This document shows positions 25,932-34,422 of a DNA stretch of 41,008 bases, one piece after another. This DNA is from Actinomycetota bacterium (GTDB taxonomy: Bacteria > Actinomycetota > UBA4738 > CADDZG01 > WHSQ01): contig JAUJNU010000007.1 of assembly GCA_030448085.1 (NCBI GenBank), positions 1 to 41,008 of the forward strand. Direction: 5' to 3'. A program made the translations under genes and the position numbers. Below the pieces are notes generated by a model. That model had not been told where the DNA came from. It made no database searches and saw nothing but the letters and a program-made list of their open reading frames with translations. The number at the start of each line of letters is the position of its first letter. The stretch's first letter is position 1.

Positions 25932-27119
25932 GTGAACATCGTTTTCAATGGCTCCGAGCAGCCCACCTTGGGCGTGGAGATCGAGGTCCAGGTCGTCGAC
26001 GAGGCGGGGGCGCTGGCGACGGACACGGCCGCCACCAAGATCCTCGCGGAGCTCGATCCCAAATGGTTCAAGCACGAGTTGCTCGAGTGCTGCGTCGAGG
26101 TCATCACGGACGTCTGTCCTACCGTCGGAGCTGTCCGGGAGGACATCGGTGGCAAGCTCGCACAGCTGATAGATGTTGCCGAGGGTCAGGGCTACAGGAT
26201 CATGTGCACAGGCACCCACCCCTTCTCGGCGTGGGCCGACCAAACCGTCTCTCCGGACCCCAGATACCACCGCCTCATCGACAACTGTCAGTGGACGGCT
26301 CGCCGTCTCCTCATCTTCGGGATCCACACTCACGTGGGAGTGAAGTCCGGGGAAGAGGCGATAGCGATCGGGAACAGTCTCGGGACGTTCATCCCGCATT
26401 TCCTCGCACTTTCTTCCTCCAGCCCGTACTGGCAGGGCCGCGACACCGGCCTCGCATCGATCAGGTCGAAGATCTTCGAGTCGCTGCCGACCGCAGGTCT
26501 CCCGTACGTGATGGACAACTGGGGTCAGTTCCAGAGATTCATGCGCACCTTGATCGGGGCAGGCACCATCCGCAGCATCCGGGAGGTGTGGTGGGACATC
26601 CGGCCGCACCCGGGCTTCGGCACCCTCGAGCTGCGCATCTGTGACGGCATCCCCACCATGGACGAGCTATGTGCGATCGTCGCCCTCAGCCAGTCTCTCG
26701 TCGTGTGGCTAGGTGAACGGTACGAGGCAGGGCTCGAGATCCCCCGACACCAGGCTTGGACGATCCGCGACAACAAGTGGAGGGCCGCACGCTACGGCCT
26801 CGACGCCGACATCATCCGCGACGAAGAGGGCAACGTCATCTCCCTTCGCAGGTCGATCAGTGACCTGGTCGAGCGGCTGGAGGCAACGGCCGAGAGACTC
26901 GGCTGCCTCGAGGACCTGCGCCGGGTGAACGAGATCCTCGAGCGCGGGACTTCGGCTGTGAGGCAGCGAGAGGTGTTCGACAGGGAGCAGAACCTGGCCG
27001 CTGTCGTGGATTCCTTGGTTACCGAGCTGAAGGAAGGAAAGCCTTTCCCCTCGCAGAGTGGCGACCTCGTGGGCGGAACCGTCGTGCACGGCTCACCGCT
27101 TCCGGGCGAGCGCACCTAG
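25932..27119 (+). CDS. GCS2-family carboxylate-amine ligase (YbdK/glutamate-cysteine ligase-like)
   Basis: 395 residues. TLGVEIEVQVVD near the N-terminus carries the metal-binding Glu of the family, followed by the blocks ELLECCVEVITDVCPTVG, CTGTHPFSAWADQTVS, FGIHTHVGVKSGE and GFGTLELRICDGIPTMDE. These match the YbdK group of GCS2 enzymes, which have weak glutamate-cysteine ligase activity; actinobacterial relatives also include EgtA. A specific substrate cannot be assigned. GTG 25932 lies 19 bases after the MFS stop with a GGGG-rich upstream. Its TAG shares CTAG with the stop of convergent selB. Confidence 0.9.
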   Translation: MNIVFNGSEQPTLGVEIEVQVVDEAGALATDTAATKILAELDPKWFKHELLECCVEVITDVCPTVGAVREDIGGKLAQLIDVAEGQGYRIMCTGTHPFSAWADQTVSPDPRYHRLIDNCQWTARRLLIFGIHTHVGVKSGEEAIAIGNSLGTFIPHFLALSSSSPYWQGRDTGLASIRSKIFESLPTAGLPYVMDNWGQFQRFMRTLIGAGTIRSIREVWWDIRPHPGFGTLELRICDGIPTMDELCAIVALSQSLVVWLGERYEAGLEIPRHQAWTIRDNKWRAARYGLDADIIRDEEGNVISLRRSISDLVERLEATAERLGCLEDLRRVNEILERGTSAVRQREVFDREQNLAAVVDSLVTELKEGKPFPSQSGDLVGGTVVHGSPLPGERT

Positions 27120-28939
27120 CGTTCCGAAGCAGGGGGGCCGAGCTCTCTCACGTCTCCGCGCCGTCGCGTAACTCCGGTGGCGTCCAGCCACTCGCACAGT
27201 GGGACCGCGTACCTCCTGGTGGTGCCGAGAAGGTCTCTGATGCGCGCGACGGTCAGGGCCCCCTCGGTTCGGATCGCTGCGGCGACCAGCGCCTTCGCCT
27301 CTTCGGCCCGGCCGGAGGTGAGGAAGAAGTCGGCGACCGGCACGAGGTCGCCGGCCTGGGCGAGGATCCTCAAGAGGGCGGCGTCGGCTGTGAGGGATGC
27401 AGGGGCAGGTGGAGAGAACCCGCCCGCCTCGAGCCCGCCGAGGATGCGCTCTCTTTCCGCTCTCTGTTGCGGCGTGAGGAGGGCCCGGTGACCCGTCAGC
27501 CGAACGATCGACCCTTCCTCCACCACGTCGTCCATCTCTGGAAGCAGATCGTCGAAGACGCCCGGGTCGATCTCCGTCGAGGCCCGCAGGGATGCCCTGT
27601 CCATCCCCGGCTCCCATGGCCGTTCCTCGTGATGGGCCTCGAGGAGGGACCTCAGCTTGCGCGACAGGTCCTCGAAGCTTTGATGCGACACCAGGAGCGC
27701 GCCGAGACGGCGGGCTCCGGCGGGGACCTCCTCGAGGCCGGAGCGAGCAAGGCCCCCGGCCGCGTCCAGCTGACCGTGATGGTCGAGCAGAGCGAGGAGG
27801 GCACGCTCGCTCGTGGACCCATCGATCGCTCTGAGCAGAGATCGCCGCGGTGCTTCGTCCCTCTTCTTGCGCAGTGGTGAGGGGGCCGGGTCGAGGATCC
27901 TTCCTCCGCCCCACGTGTAGGACCGGCCCGCGTCCCGCAAGACGAACCGATCCCCTCGCTGAAGCGGCAAAGGGTGAGCGAGCACCAGCTGCGCATAACG
28001 CGGCCCGTCCTCCTCCCGGTCCAGCAGTCGCACCTTCACCTGCGTCTCGGCCGAGCCCACGAACAGGAGATGTGACCCCTTCTCGGTGAGATCGTGAGGC
28101 GCCGAGCGCTGTGGCTCGAGTGCCACGTCGATCCGATCCGTGATCACGAACCCCCCGGGGCGGACCACCGCGTCGCCTCGGGCGGCCCCCTGACGCCGCA
28201 GGCCTCCCAGGTTGAGGGCGACCCTGTTGCCGGGCTCAGCGCGGGTGACCTGCTCGTTGTGGGTCTGGATGGATCGGATGCGGGGGCGGCCTCCTTCGGG
28301 AGCGATAGCCACCTCCTGTCCTGTCTCGAAAGACCCACCTGCGAGGGTGCCGGTGACGACGGTCCCCGCCCCCCCGATCGTGAACACCCTGTCGAGCCAC
28401 AGCCGGGGCCGGCCCTGGTCGGGGGCCGGCGCGGTCGCGTCCACCTGAGAGTCGAGCTCCGCCAAGAGCCTGTCGATGCCCCTTCCCGTCAGGGCCGAAC
28501 AGGCAACGATGGGTGAGCCCTCTAGGGTCGTCCCGGTCAGCTTCCCCTCGACCGATGCGAGGACGCGTGAGAGCTCCTGTCCTTCGACCGCATCGGCTTT
28601 GGTGACGGCGATCACTCCCGACGAGATCTCGAGAGCGTTCAAGATCGCCAGGTGCTCCTCGGACTGGGGCATCCAGCCCTCGTTGGCGGCCACTACGAAC
28701 AGGGCGATCGTGATCCCCCCGGCCCCCGCCAACATGTTCTTGATGAACCTCTCGTGGCCGGGCACGTCCACCACGCCGATGGATCTCCCGGAGGGGAGCG
28801 GCAGGAGGGCGAAGCCGAGGTCGATCGTTAGCCCCCGTCTCTTCTCCTCGGCCCAACGGTCGGGGTCGGTCCCCGTCAGACGCCTCACGAGGGTCGACTT
28901 CCCATGATCGACATGACCTGCCGTTCCCGCTACGTGCAC
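27116..28939 (-). CDS. selB: Selenocysteine-specific translation elongation factor SelB
   Basis: 607 residues, normal for SelB. The N-terminus VHVAGTAGHVDHGKST contains the G1 loop; further GTPase motifs are GLTIDLGFA, DVPGHERFIKNMLAG (G3) and TKAD (G4). Two EF-Tu-like beta-barrels follow (to about 350), then C-terminal winged-helix repeats (about 380-600) that in SelB bind the SECIS hairpin of selenoprotein mRNAs. GTG 28939 gives exactly the conserved N-terminus; GGAGAG lies unusually close before it. selA lies 4 kb away on the same strand, separated by unrelated genes. Confidence 0.94.
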   Translation of the reverse strand: MHVAGTAGHVDHGKSTLVRRLTGTDPDRWAEEKRRGLTIDLGFALLPLPSGRSIGVVDVPGHERFIKNMLAGAGGITIALFVVAANEGWMPQSEEHLAILNALEISSGVIAVTKADAVEGQELSRVLASVEGKLTGTTLEGSPIVACSALTGRGIDRLLAELDSQVDATAPAPDQGRPRLWLDRVFTIGGAGTVVTGTLAGGSFETGQEVAIAPEGGRPRIRSIQTHNEQVTRAEPGNRVALNLGGLRRQGAARGDAVVRPGGFVITDRIDVALEPQRSAPHDLTEKGSHLLFVGSAETQVKVRLLDREEDGPRYAQLVLAHPLPLQRGDRFVLRDAGRSYTWGGGRILDPAPSPLRKKRDEAPRRSLLRAIDGSTSERALLALLDHHGQLDAAGGLARSGLEEVPAGARRLGALLVSHQSFEDLSRKLRSLLEAHHEERPWEPGMDRASLRASTEIDPGVFDDLLPEMDDVVEEGSIVRLTGHRALLTPQQRAERERILGGLEAGGFSPPAPASLTADAALLRILAQAGDLVPVADFFLTSGRAEEAKALVAAAIRTEGALTVARIRDLLGTTRRYAVPLCEWLDATGVTRRRGDVRELGPPASER

Positions 28940-29007
28940 CTCTCCATTGTCCCGCGGTGTCTCCCGCTGCGGTGTTTGTGGAACCGGCTCAGGGGTACCC
29001 CTCAGGG

Positions 29008-29637
29008 ATGCCTTCGATCGTGATCCTCGATGTGGACGGAACCCTCGTCGACACGAACTACCAGCACACCCTCGGGTGGTATCGGGCATTCCTCGACAAC
29101 GGTGTGGTCGTGCCCGCGTGGCGCGTCCACCGTCATATGGGCATGGGGGGAGACATGCTCGTTGCGGCTGTTGCCGGGGACGAGGTGGAGGAGGCCAAGG
29201 GCGACGACATAAGGGAGTCAGAGGAGCGGCGGTACCAGGAGCTGATCGGGGAGGTGCAGGTCCTGGAGGGGGCACGGGGCTGGATCGAGAGGCTGAAGGC
29301 CGAGGGCCTGACCGTCGTGATGGCGAGCTCCGGGAAGGGGTGGGAGGTCGACCACTACCTCGACCTGCTCGACGGCCGCGACCTGCTCGACGACTGGACC
29401 ACCTCGGCTGATGCCGAGGAGTCAAAGCCCAAACCGGACGTGATCGAGGTGGCGCTCGAGAAGGTGGGCGGAGGCGACGCGGTTCTCGTCGGCGATTCCA
29501 TCTGGGACTGCGAAGCCGCCAAACGGGCCGGCGTCCCCTGTTGGGGCGTCCTCACCGGCGGTTTCTCGGAGTCCGAGTTGCTGGGGGCCGGGGCGAAGCT
29601 CGTGGCCTCGTCGGTCGTAGACCTCACACTCGGTTAG
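29008..29637 (+). CDS. HAD-superfamily phosphatase (phosphoglycolate/beta-phosphoglucomutase-like)
   Basis: 209 residues with all HAD motifs: DVDGTLVDTNY (nucleophile and acid Asp, about 8-18), Ser in VMASSGKGWEVD, Lys in SKPKPDVIEVALEKVGG, and LVGDSIWDCEAAKRAG. A helical cap lies between motifs I and II. It resembles small-molecule phosphatases; substrate unknown. ATG 29008 is preferred to an in-frame ATG at 28957 because the longer N-terminus is not conserved-looking. Divergent from selB, 68 bases apart, and ends at a clear terminator. Confidence 0.9.
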   Translation: MPSIVILDVDGTLVDTNYQHTLGWYRAFLDNGVVVPAWRVHRHMGMGGDMLVAAVAGDEVEEAKGDDIRESEERRYQELIGEVQVLEGARGWIERLKAEGLTVVMASSGKGWEVDHYLDLLDGRDLLDDWTTSADAEESKPKPDVIEVALEKVGGGDAVLVGDSIWDCEAAKRAGVPCWGVLTGGFSESELLGAGAKLVASSVVDLTLG

Positions 29638-29638
29638 T

Positions 29639-29673
29639 CCTCCCCCGTTCGGGGGAGGCAGACCGCTCTTTTT
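29639..29673 (+). terminator. Rho-independent-type terminator of the HAD gene
   Basis: An 8-bp perfect GC stem, CCTCCCCC / GGGGGAGG with loop GTTC (29639-29658), begins two bases after the HAD stop. CTCTTTTTG follows at 29667-29674. The gap between stem and T run is longer than ideal. Confidence 0.6.
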
Positions 29674-29734
29674 GTGATTTAGGCCTCAAGCATCTGCGTC
29701 GCCCGGCCGATACCTCTCAAGTCAGTGGGCCGCA

Positions 29735-29817
29735 TGCCCAACACGAAAAGGTAAACCCGCCGCGAGGCGGGGGCGCAAAGCCAGGGGCCTCTACGAGGCA
29801 GCCCAGCTACCGAATGA
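29735..29817 (+). ncRNA. GEMM-I (cyclic di-GMP class I) riboswitch
   Basis: The sequence follows the GEMM-I core in order: CACGAAAAGGTAAACC (29742-29757), a P2 stem CCGCC with GNRA loop GCGA and GGCGG, then the diagnostic GGGGCGCAAAGCC (29769-29782), a second stem AGGGGCCTC..GAGGC, and the closing CAGCCCAGCTACCGAATG. This matches the Vc2-type architecture in which the GNRA loop docks on the second helix and ligand is held at the three-way junction. It ends about 13 bases before the start codon of the next gene, so it can act on translation. Whether the ligand is c-di-GMP or, as in GEMM-Ib variants, cGAMP needs an alignment of the guanine-contacting base. Confidence 0.82.
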
Positions 29818-29829
29818 AGGGAGTGATGT

Positions 29830-30243
29830 TTGTTGAACGGCCGTCTCCGCAAGGTCTCGATCGCCTTGTTCGTTTTCGCCCTCGCAGCTGCCATGGTGGC
29901 GCCGGCGGCGATGGCAAAGAAGGGTGACCCCAAGAAGGGCGGCAAGAAGGCCATGGGTGAGGTTGTCTCCTTCGACGCCTCGACCGGGTCACTTGTCGTG
30001 ACCCTCACGGACGGGAGCTCGGTCTCCGCGACCGTCTCCCCGGACGTCAAGGTGAAGCTCGAGCACCGCGGCTCTCACTCTCGCGGCAAGGGCCACGGGA
30101 ACCCTTCGAGCGGGAGCCTCGCCGATGTAGTGGCGGGGGCCAAGATCCTCAAGATGAAGGAGCGGGACGGCCTGGTCGAGAAGCTTCGGCTTCGGCCCGC
30201 CGCCGCCCCTGTGACGGAGGAGCCTCTGGAGCCCGCTCCGTAG
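29830..30243 (+). CDS. Small secreted protein controlled by a riboswitch
   Basis: 137 residues. TTG 29830 (or TTG 29833) is the first start after an in-frame TGA, with GAAGGGAG seven bases upstream. A Sec signal peptide (about 1-27, RKVSIALFVFALAAAMVAPA, cleaved after AMA) precedes a lysine-rich stretch (KKGDPKKGGKK) and a small beta-rich domain (GEVVSFDASTGSLVVTLTDG..VSATVSPDVKVKLE) that resembles short OB/SH3-like repeats of exported proteins. No enzyme motif. Sitting directly behind a GEMM riboswitch, it is probably surface- or matrix-associated and switched with lifestyle, but that is inference. Confidence 0.8.
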   Translation: MLNGRLRKVSIALFVFALAAAMVAPAAMAKKGDPKKGGKKAMGEVVSFDASTGSLVVTLTDGSSVSATVSPDVKVKLEHRGSHSRGKGHGNPSSGSLADVVAGAKILKMKERDGLVEKLRLRPAAAPVTEEPLEPAP

Positions 30244-30288
30244 GCCTTCGACCTCGGGACCATCCGGCCCGGGGACCATGCAGCAAAA

Positions 30289-30323
30289 GAAGAGAGCGGC
30301 CTACGCCCCCGGCCGCTCTCTTC
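30289..30323 (-). terminator. 13-bp hairpin terminator between convergent genes
   Basis: GAAGAGAGCGGCC (30289-30301) pairs perfectly with 30311-30323 around a 9-base loop. On the minus strand the stem is followed by TTTT, so it fits as the terminator of the penicillin-acylase gene; it can also stop plus-strand transcription from the small secreted protein gene. Confidence 0.75.
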
Positions 30324-30347
30324 TCGTTACCTGCTTCGTCTCTCTCC

Positions 30348-33005
30348 CTAGCTCCGAGGCCTGCGGAACTCCAGCGCCTGTTGGAAGGTGGGTCGGTTCT
30401 GCCATCTGATCGGGTCCTGGCCCTGGATGCCGATCGCCCTGAACCGGATCTTGTCCTTGTCCTCGTCGGCGTCCCACTTGGAAGGGTCGGAACCGAACTC
30501 TTCCGTCAGGGAGCGGATCGCCTGGGCCAGGCTGTCGCGCAGCATCGCGCGGCAGATGCGGAGCTCTCCTTTCCCGCAGTATCGCAGCGAGTACTTGCCG
30601 CGCACCCGCTTGCCGAGGACCGTCCTGAGGTCCTTGTTCGCGTGGCTGTACCAGCCGCTCTGGTAAGCGCTACCCAGAGGGCCGGGCTCGTTGTCCCTAC
30701 CAACCGGGACGTTGTCGGTGGCTCCCCGTAGGCGCGGCTTGAAGATCGCGTCGAGCGCAGGGTCCCACCACCGGTCCATCAGCGCGATGGCGGAGGAGTG
30801 CTCGTAGTGGCCGTCGCCGCTCCGGTCGCGGCGGTTCGTTCCCGCCCGCACCCACCGGCGCAGAAGCGATGCGGCATCGGCGAGCTCCTTCTTGCCGGGC
30901 CGGCCCACGACCTCGAGCATGTACGGAAGAACCCGCTCGCCCCGAAGGTCGGCCGTCGCGGCGTCGCCCATCGCGTTAGCAAGGTCGACCAGGCTCACCT
31001 TGCCTCGGCGCTTGTGCTCCTTGATGCGTGCGTCCAGTAGTTGGCTCCTGTAGACGGTGCCGTAGCTGAAGTTGCTATCCGATGCGCCCCACCCAGGAGC
31101 CTGCTTGTTGTTCCACGAGGTCATGTAACCCTGGGCCGGGTTCGTGGCTTTGGGAAGGTCGCGGAAGCCGAGGCGACCCTTCTTCCAGTCCCATCGGTCG
31201 GTACCCCAGGTCGGAAGCGATCTGCTGACTCCCTCGGTGCGGCGTGGGTAGTAACCGCCCAGGATGAAGGAGATGTCCTCGCCGTCCAGGTAGAACCAGT
31301 TGAAGGAGAACGAGAATTTGGCGAACGCTTTCTGGAAGTCGCGCGGCCCCCGGATCTTGTCCGGGTCCTGGATCTCGACATAAGTGAGTGCGGAGTCCAC
31401 CTCCTTCTTGAAGCTCGTTCTCTGCTCCACGAAAGCCACCGGCTTGCCATCGACCGTGCCTCTCGTCTGGACGATGCCGTTGTCCGTACGCATGGTCGTG
31501 TTGCGCACCACGACCGACTCGGCACCGGGGTCGGGCACCCCTCCAGCGGTTGGCTTCGCAAGCCAGGTGTCGGTCCTCTCGTACATCGGTACGCACTTCC
31601 CGTCCTTCTTGTAATGGTCGCTCTCTTGCGTCGGCTTTTCGCTGCCCGGCTCGCACAATCTCTCCGCAAACGTGTCCACCTGGTCGCCGCTGGCGGACGT
31701 CGCGCTCCAGGCGTATCCCGCTCCTCGACCCAGCAGCGCGTACAGGGAGATGCCCGGGAAGCCGACGCCACGGGCCGCGATCCCGGGACCGTGCAGGTCG
31801 ATCTCCATGAGGATCTGAGGTGAGAAATAGCCTGTTTGAGGGCCGAACACCGTAAGGGGCCGGCCTGTGTTCGACAGCTTCCTTCCGACGAGAAGGGCGT
31901 TGCTCATCGCACCGGAGAAAGAGAGGTCGATCGGACCGAAAGGCCCCGTCACGTGCGTGACGGCCCTGTTCGCAGAACGCGCCACCGCAACCGCCCTGTC
32001 CGGCATCGCTATCGAGCGTCCCTTCACGCGGCCGAGGTTCGTGAGGTAGGGGAACCGCTTCTTGGTCGTTACCGGCGCTTCCGGGTCGTCGAGATTGCGG
32101 AAGTCCCGGAAGACCTTGTTCGCCTGCGTCTTCTTGTGACCCCTCATCAGGGCGTGCAGGAAAGCCGCGTTCTCGAGCTCCCCTCCGCCACCCACTCCGA
32201 GTCGCGAGCCGATGAGCGAGGCCACGGCTGCGGTGTCGGTCGGCTTCCAGTCTTCCGGGAAGACCTGCAGGGCCTCGTACTCGCCGGGCAGCTTCGAGGG
32301 GTTCGTACGAGCCTCGTCGATGTATTGGTTCACGCCGTCCGTGAAGTCCTGGACGTCCTGGATGACGATGGGGCCCAGCACGGGGTCGAGCTTCTCGAGA
32401 CGGGCGATCATCTTCTCGAACTCTTCCTCGGAGTAACCCGAGGCTTTGTACGCGGCTCGGTCCATAGCGAGGTTCTCCTCGCTGGCGCCGAGGAGCTCCG
32501 AGGAGCGGCCGCGGCCAACATGCCGGAGCACGTCCATCATGAACAGCCTGTCCTCGGCACTCACGTAGCCGGCGCCGAACATCGTGTCCGATCTAGTCGC
32601 GCCGTAGACGTGCGGGACGTGATAGGGGTCGTCACGCAGGACCTCAACCCCTTCCCTGGGTGAGTAGGCGCGGGCGATCTTGTCTTCTTGGACGCCGAAA
32701 GAAGCGTCCTTGAAGAAGTTGTCGAGACGGTCGGGGGTGATGCCGGGGGCCGCGTCGATCATCTTGTCGTACATCTCGATCTGGTTCGTGTTCTGCTCCG
32801 GTTGAGGACCTCCCGCCTGCGCGATCGCAAGCTCGGCCCCGTTCAGGTACCTGCCTTGCCCCGGGGGAAGGACGTTCAGGGCGACGACGGATCGGTCCCC
32901 TTTGCGGTACTCCTCTACGGGTGGCTCGGCTACCGCGACGGAGGTCGCGAGGACCAACGGGAGGCTGAGCGCTACGGAGCGAAGGAGTCTTCGACTTGGA
33001 TTCAT
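30348..33005 (-). CDS. Secreted penicillin acylase-family Ntn hydrolase
   Basis: 885 residues from ATG 33005, where a Sec signal peptide begins (RRLLRSVALSLPLVLATSVA) and AAAGGGCGG lies upstream. An in-frame start at 33059 adds only 18 non-signal residues. The alpha region has VEVLRDDPYHVPHVYGATRS and SAEDRLFMMDVLRHVGRGR typical of the family. The probable beta-chain nucleophile is Ser368 in SGAM-SNALLVGRKLSNTG, exposed by autocleavage before it; FGPQTGYFSPQILMEIDLHG follows. Family members deacylate penicillins, homoserine lactones or other amides. Substrate cannot be told. Confidence 0.92.
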   Translation of the reverse strand: MNPSRRLLRSVALSLPLVLATSVAVAEPPVEEYRKGDRSVVALNVLPPGQGRYLNGAELAIAQAGGPQPEQNTNQIEMYDKMIDAAPGITPDRLDNFFKDASFGVQEDKIARAYSPREGVEVLRDDPYHVPHVYGATRSDTMFGAGYVSAEDRLFMMDVLRHVGRGRSSELLGASEENLAMDRAAYKASGYSEEEFEKMIARLEKLDPVLGPIVIQDVQDFTDGVNQYIDEARTNPSKLPGEYEALQVFPEDWKPTDTAAVASLIGSRLGVGGGGELENAAFLHALMRGHKKTQANKVFRDFRNLDDPEAPVTTKKRFPYLTNLGRVKGRSIAMPDRAVAVARSANRAVTHVTGPFGPIDLSFSGAMSNALLVGRKLSNTGRPLTVFGPQTGYFSPQILMEIDLHGPGIAARGVGFPGISLYALLGRGAGYAWSATSASGDQVDTFAERLCEPGSEKPTQESDHYKKDGKCVPMYERTDTWLAKPTAGGVPDPGAESVVVRNTTMRTDNGIVQTRGTVDGKPVAFVEQRTSFKKEVDSALTYVEIQDPDKIRGPRDFQKAFAKFSFSFNWFYLDGEDISFILGGYYPRRTEGVSRSLPTWGTDRWDWKKGRLGFRDLPKATNPAQGYMTSWNNKQAPGWGASDSNFSYGTVYRSQLLDARIKEHKRRGKVSLVDLANAMGDAATADLRGERVLPYMLEVVGRPGKKELADAASLLRRWVRAGTNRRDRSGDGHYEHSSAIALMDRWWDPALDAIFKPRLRGATDNVPVGRDNEPGPLGSAYQSGWYSHANKDLRTVLGKRVRGKYSLRYCGKGELRICRAMLRDSLAQAIRSLTEEFGSDPSKWDADEDKDKIRFRAIGIQGQDPIRWQNRPTFQQALEFRRPRS

Positions 33006-33058
33006 GGTCCGCCCTTTCTGGCATCGCGCGAAGAAGCCATCATGCCAGGCGGGAACCA

Positions 33059-34420
33059 CTACCCGAGGGCTTCGAGGAGCCCCTTCTTCAGCTGGTCGTC
33101 AGAGGCGGCCGGGATCGAGCGGAGGTCGAGGACCAGGCGCCCGGCCGCGACGCGGGCAAGGATCGGTGGGAGCCCACCTCTCAACCTCGCGGCGCACTCA
33201 TCAGGGGTTCGCTCCCGATGCGAGAGGGCGACGCCGGCCGAGGGGATGACGACCCCGGGAAGGGAGCCGCCGCCTACGACCGACTCCAGCGGGAGGACAT
33301 CCGCGTCGACATCGGGCAGCTCAGCTCGAACGAACTCGGCCACACCCTCCGCCCGCTCCCGTAGGAGCTCTGCGGGCGCTAGGGCCGCCGTCCACAGAGG
33401 CAGCTCCCGCCACCGGTCCTCGGCATAGAGGCGGAACGTTGCCTCGATACCGGCGAGAGTGACCTTGTCCACCCGCAAGGTCCTAAGGAGAGGGTGGTTC
33501 CGGAGCTCATCGATGATCGTTGAGCGTCCTGCGATGACGCCTGCCTGGGGTCCGCCGAGGAGCTTGTCGCCCGAGAAGGTGACGAGGTCGGCGCCTTCAG
33601 CGAGGGACGACTGTACCGACGGCTCGGGCTCAGCCCAGCCCGGTCGTCCCTCGTGGCTGATGAGCCCCGAGCCGACGTCATGGATGAGTCGGATGCCGCG
33701 TCCGTGCGCTAATCGCGCCAGCTCCCGCCCCGCCACCGCCTTTGTGAACCCGACGATCTTGTAGTTCGATGGATGTACCTTGAGGATCGCTCCGGTTCGT
33801 TCGGTGATAGCTCCCTCGTAATCTCCCAGGTGGGTGCGGTTGGTCGTCCCCACCTCCACCAGCTCGGCCCCCGACCACCCCATCACGTCGGGGATGCGGA
33901 ACTCTCCTCCTATCTCGACGAGCTCACCTCGGCTGACTATCACCTCCTTGCCCTTGCAGGCTCCCGCCAGTGACAGCAGGACAGCTGCCGCGTTGTTGTT
34001 GACGACCAACGCGTCCTCGGCCCCGGTTACCTCGCAGATGAGACGGGCCGCGTGCCGGTAGCGGTCGCCCCTGGTGCCGGAAGTAAGGTCCAGTTCGAGG
34101 TTCGAGTAACCGCCCGCTATCGTCTTCATCGCCGCCAGCTGGGCCGGCCCCAGCGGGACCCTGCCGAGGTTGGTGTGTATCAGGACCCCCGTCGCGTTGA
34201 GGACCGGGGTCAGAAGGGAGGCTCGGCGCTCGCGAAGGAGTCCCTCGGCACGGGCCACGATGTCCATGAATGCCGGTGCGTCGCCATCTTCGGTCACCTG
34301 TGCCCTCGCCATCTCCACCGCGGCCCGCGCGGCCTCGGTCACGACCGCAGGCGCCTCGGCAGAGTCCACGGCCTGCGCGACGCGGTCGACGGACGGCAGT
34401 GAGCGCAGGCCCCCGCTCAA
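33059..34420 (-). CDS. selA: L-seryl-tRNA(Sec) selenium transferase SelA
   Basis: 453 residues, normal length. SelA converts Ser-tRNA(Sec) to Sec-tRNA(Sec) with selenophosphate. Family blocks are present: RSLPSVDRV at the N-terminus, NATGVLIHTNLGRVPL, GYSNLELDLTSGTRGDRY, NNNAAAVLLSL, SRGELVEIGGEFRIPDVM, and the PLP Lys in VTFSGDKLLGGPQAG (about 286). Start TTG 34420 lies two bases after the stop of the LuxR-type regulator, suggesting coupled translation; longer in-frame extensions only re-read that gene. With SelB in the window it shows a bacterial selenocysteine system. Confidence 0.94.
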   Translation of the reverse strand: MSGGLRSLPSVDRVAQAVDSAEAPAVVTEAARAAVEMARAQVTEDGDAPAFMDIVARAEGLLRERRASLLTPVLNATGVLIHTNLGRVPLGPAQLAAMKTIAGGYSNLELDLTSGTRGDRYRHAARLICEVTGAEDALVVNNNAAAVLLSLAGACKGKEVIVSRGELVEIGGEFRIPDVMGWSGAELVEVGTTNRTHLGDYEGAITERTGAILKVHPSNYKIVGFTKAVAGRELARLAHGRGIRLIHDVGSGLISHEGRPGWAEPEPSVQSSLAEGADLVTFSGDKLLGGPQAGVIAGRSTIIDELRNHPLLRTLRVDKVTLAGIEATFRLYAEDRWRELPLWTAALAPAELLRERAEGVAEFVRAELPDVDADVLPLESVVGGGSLPGVVIPSAGVALSHRERTPDECAARLRGGLPPILARVAAGRLVLDLRSIPAASDDQLKKGLLEALG

Positions 34421-34422
34421 GG

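Noticed and set aside
29541..29927. 128-codon frame crossing the end of the HAD gene, terminator and riboswitch
   Set aside because: It overlaps a terminator and a structured RNA leader; no protein signature.
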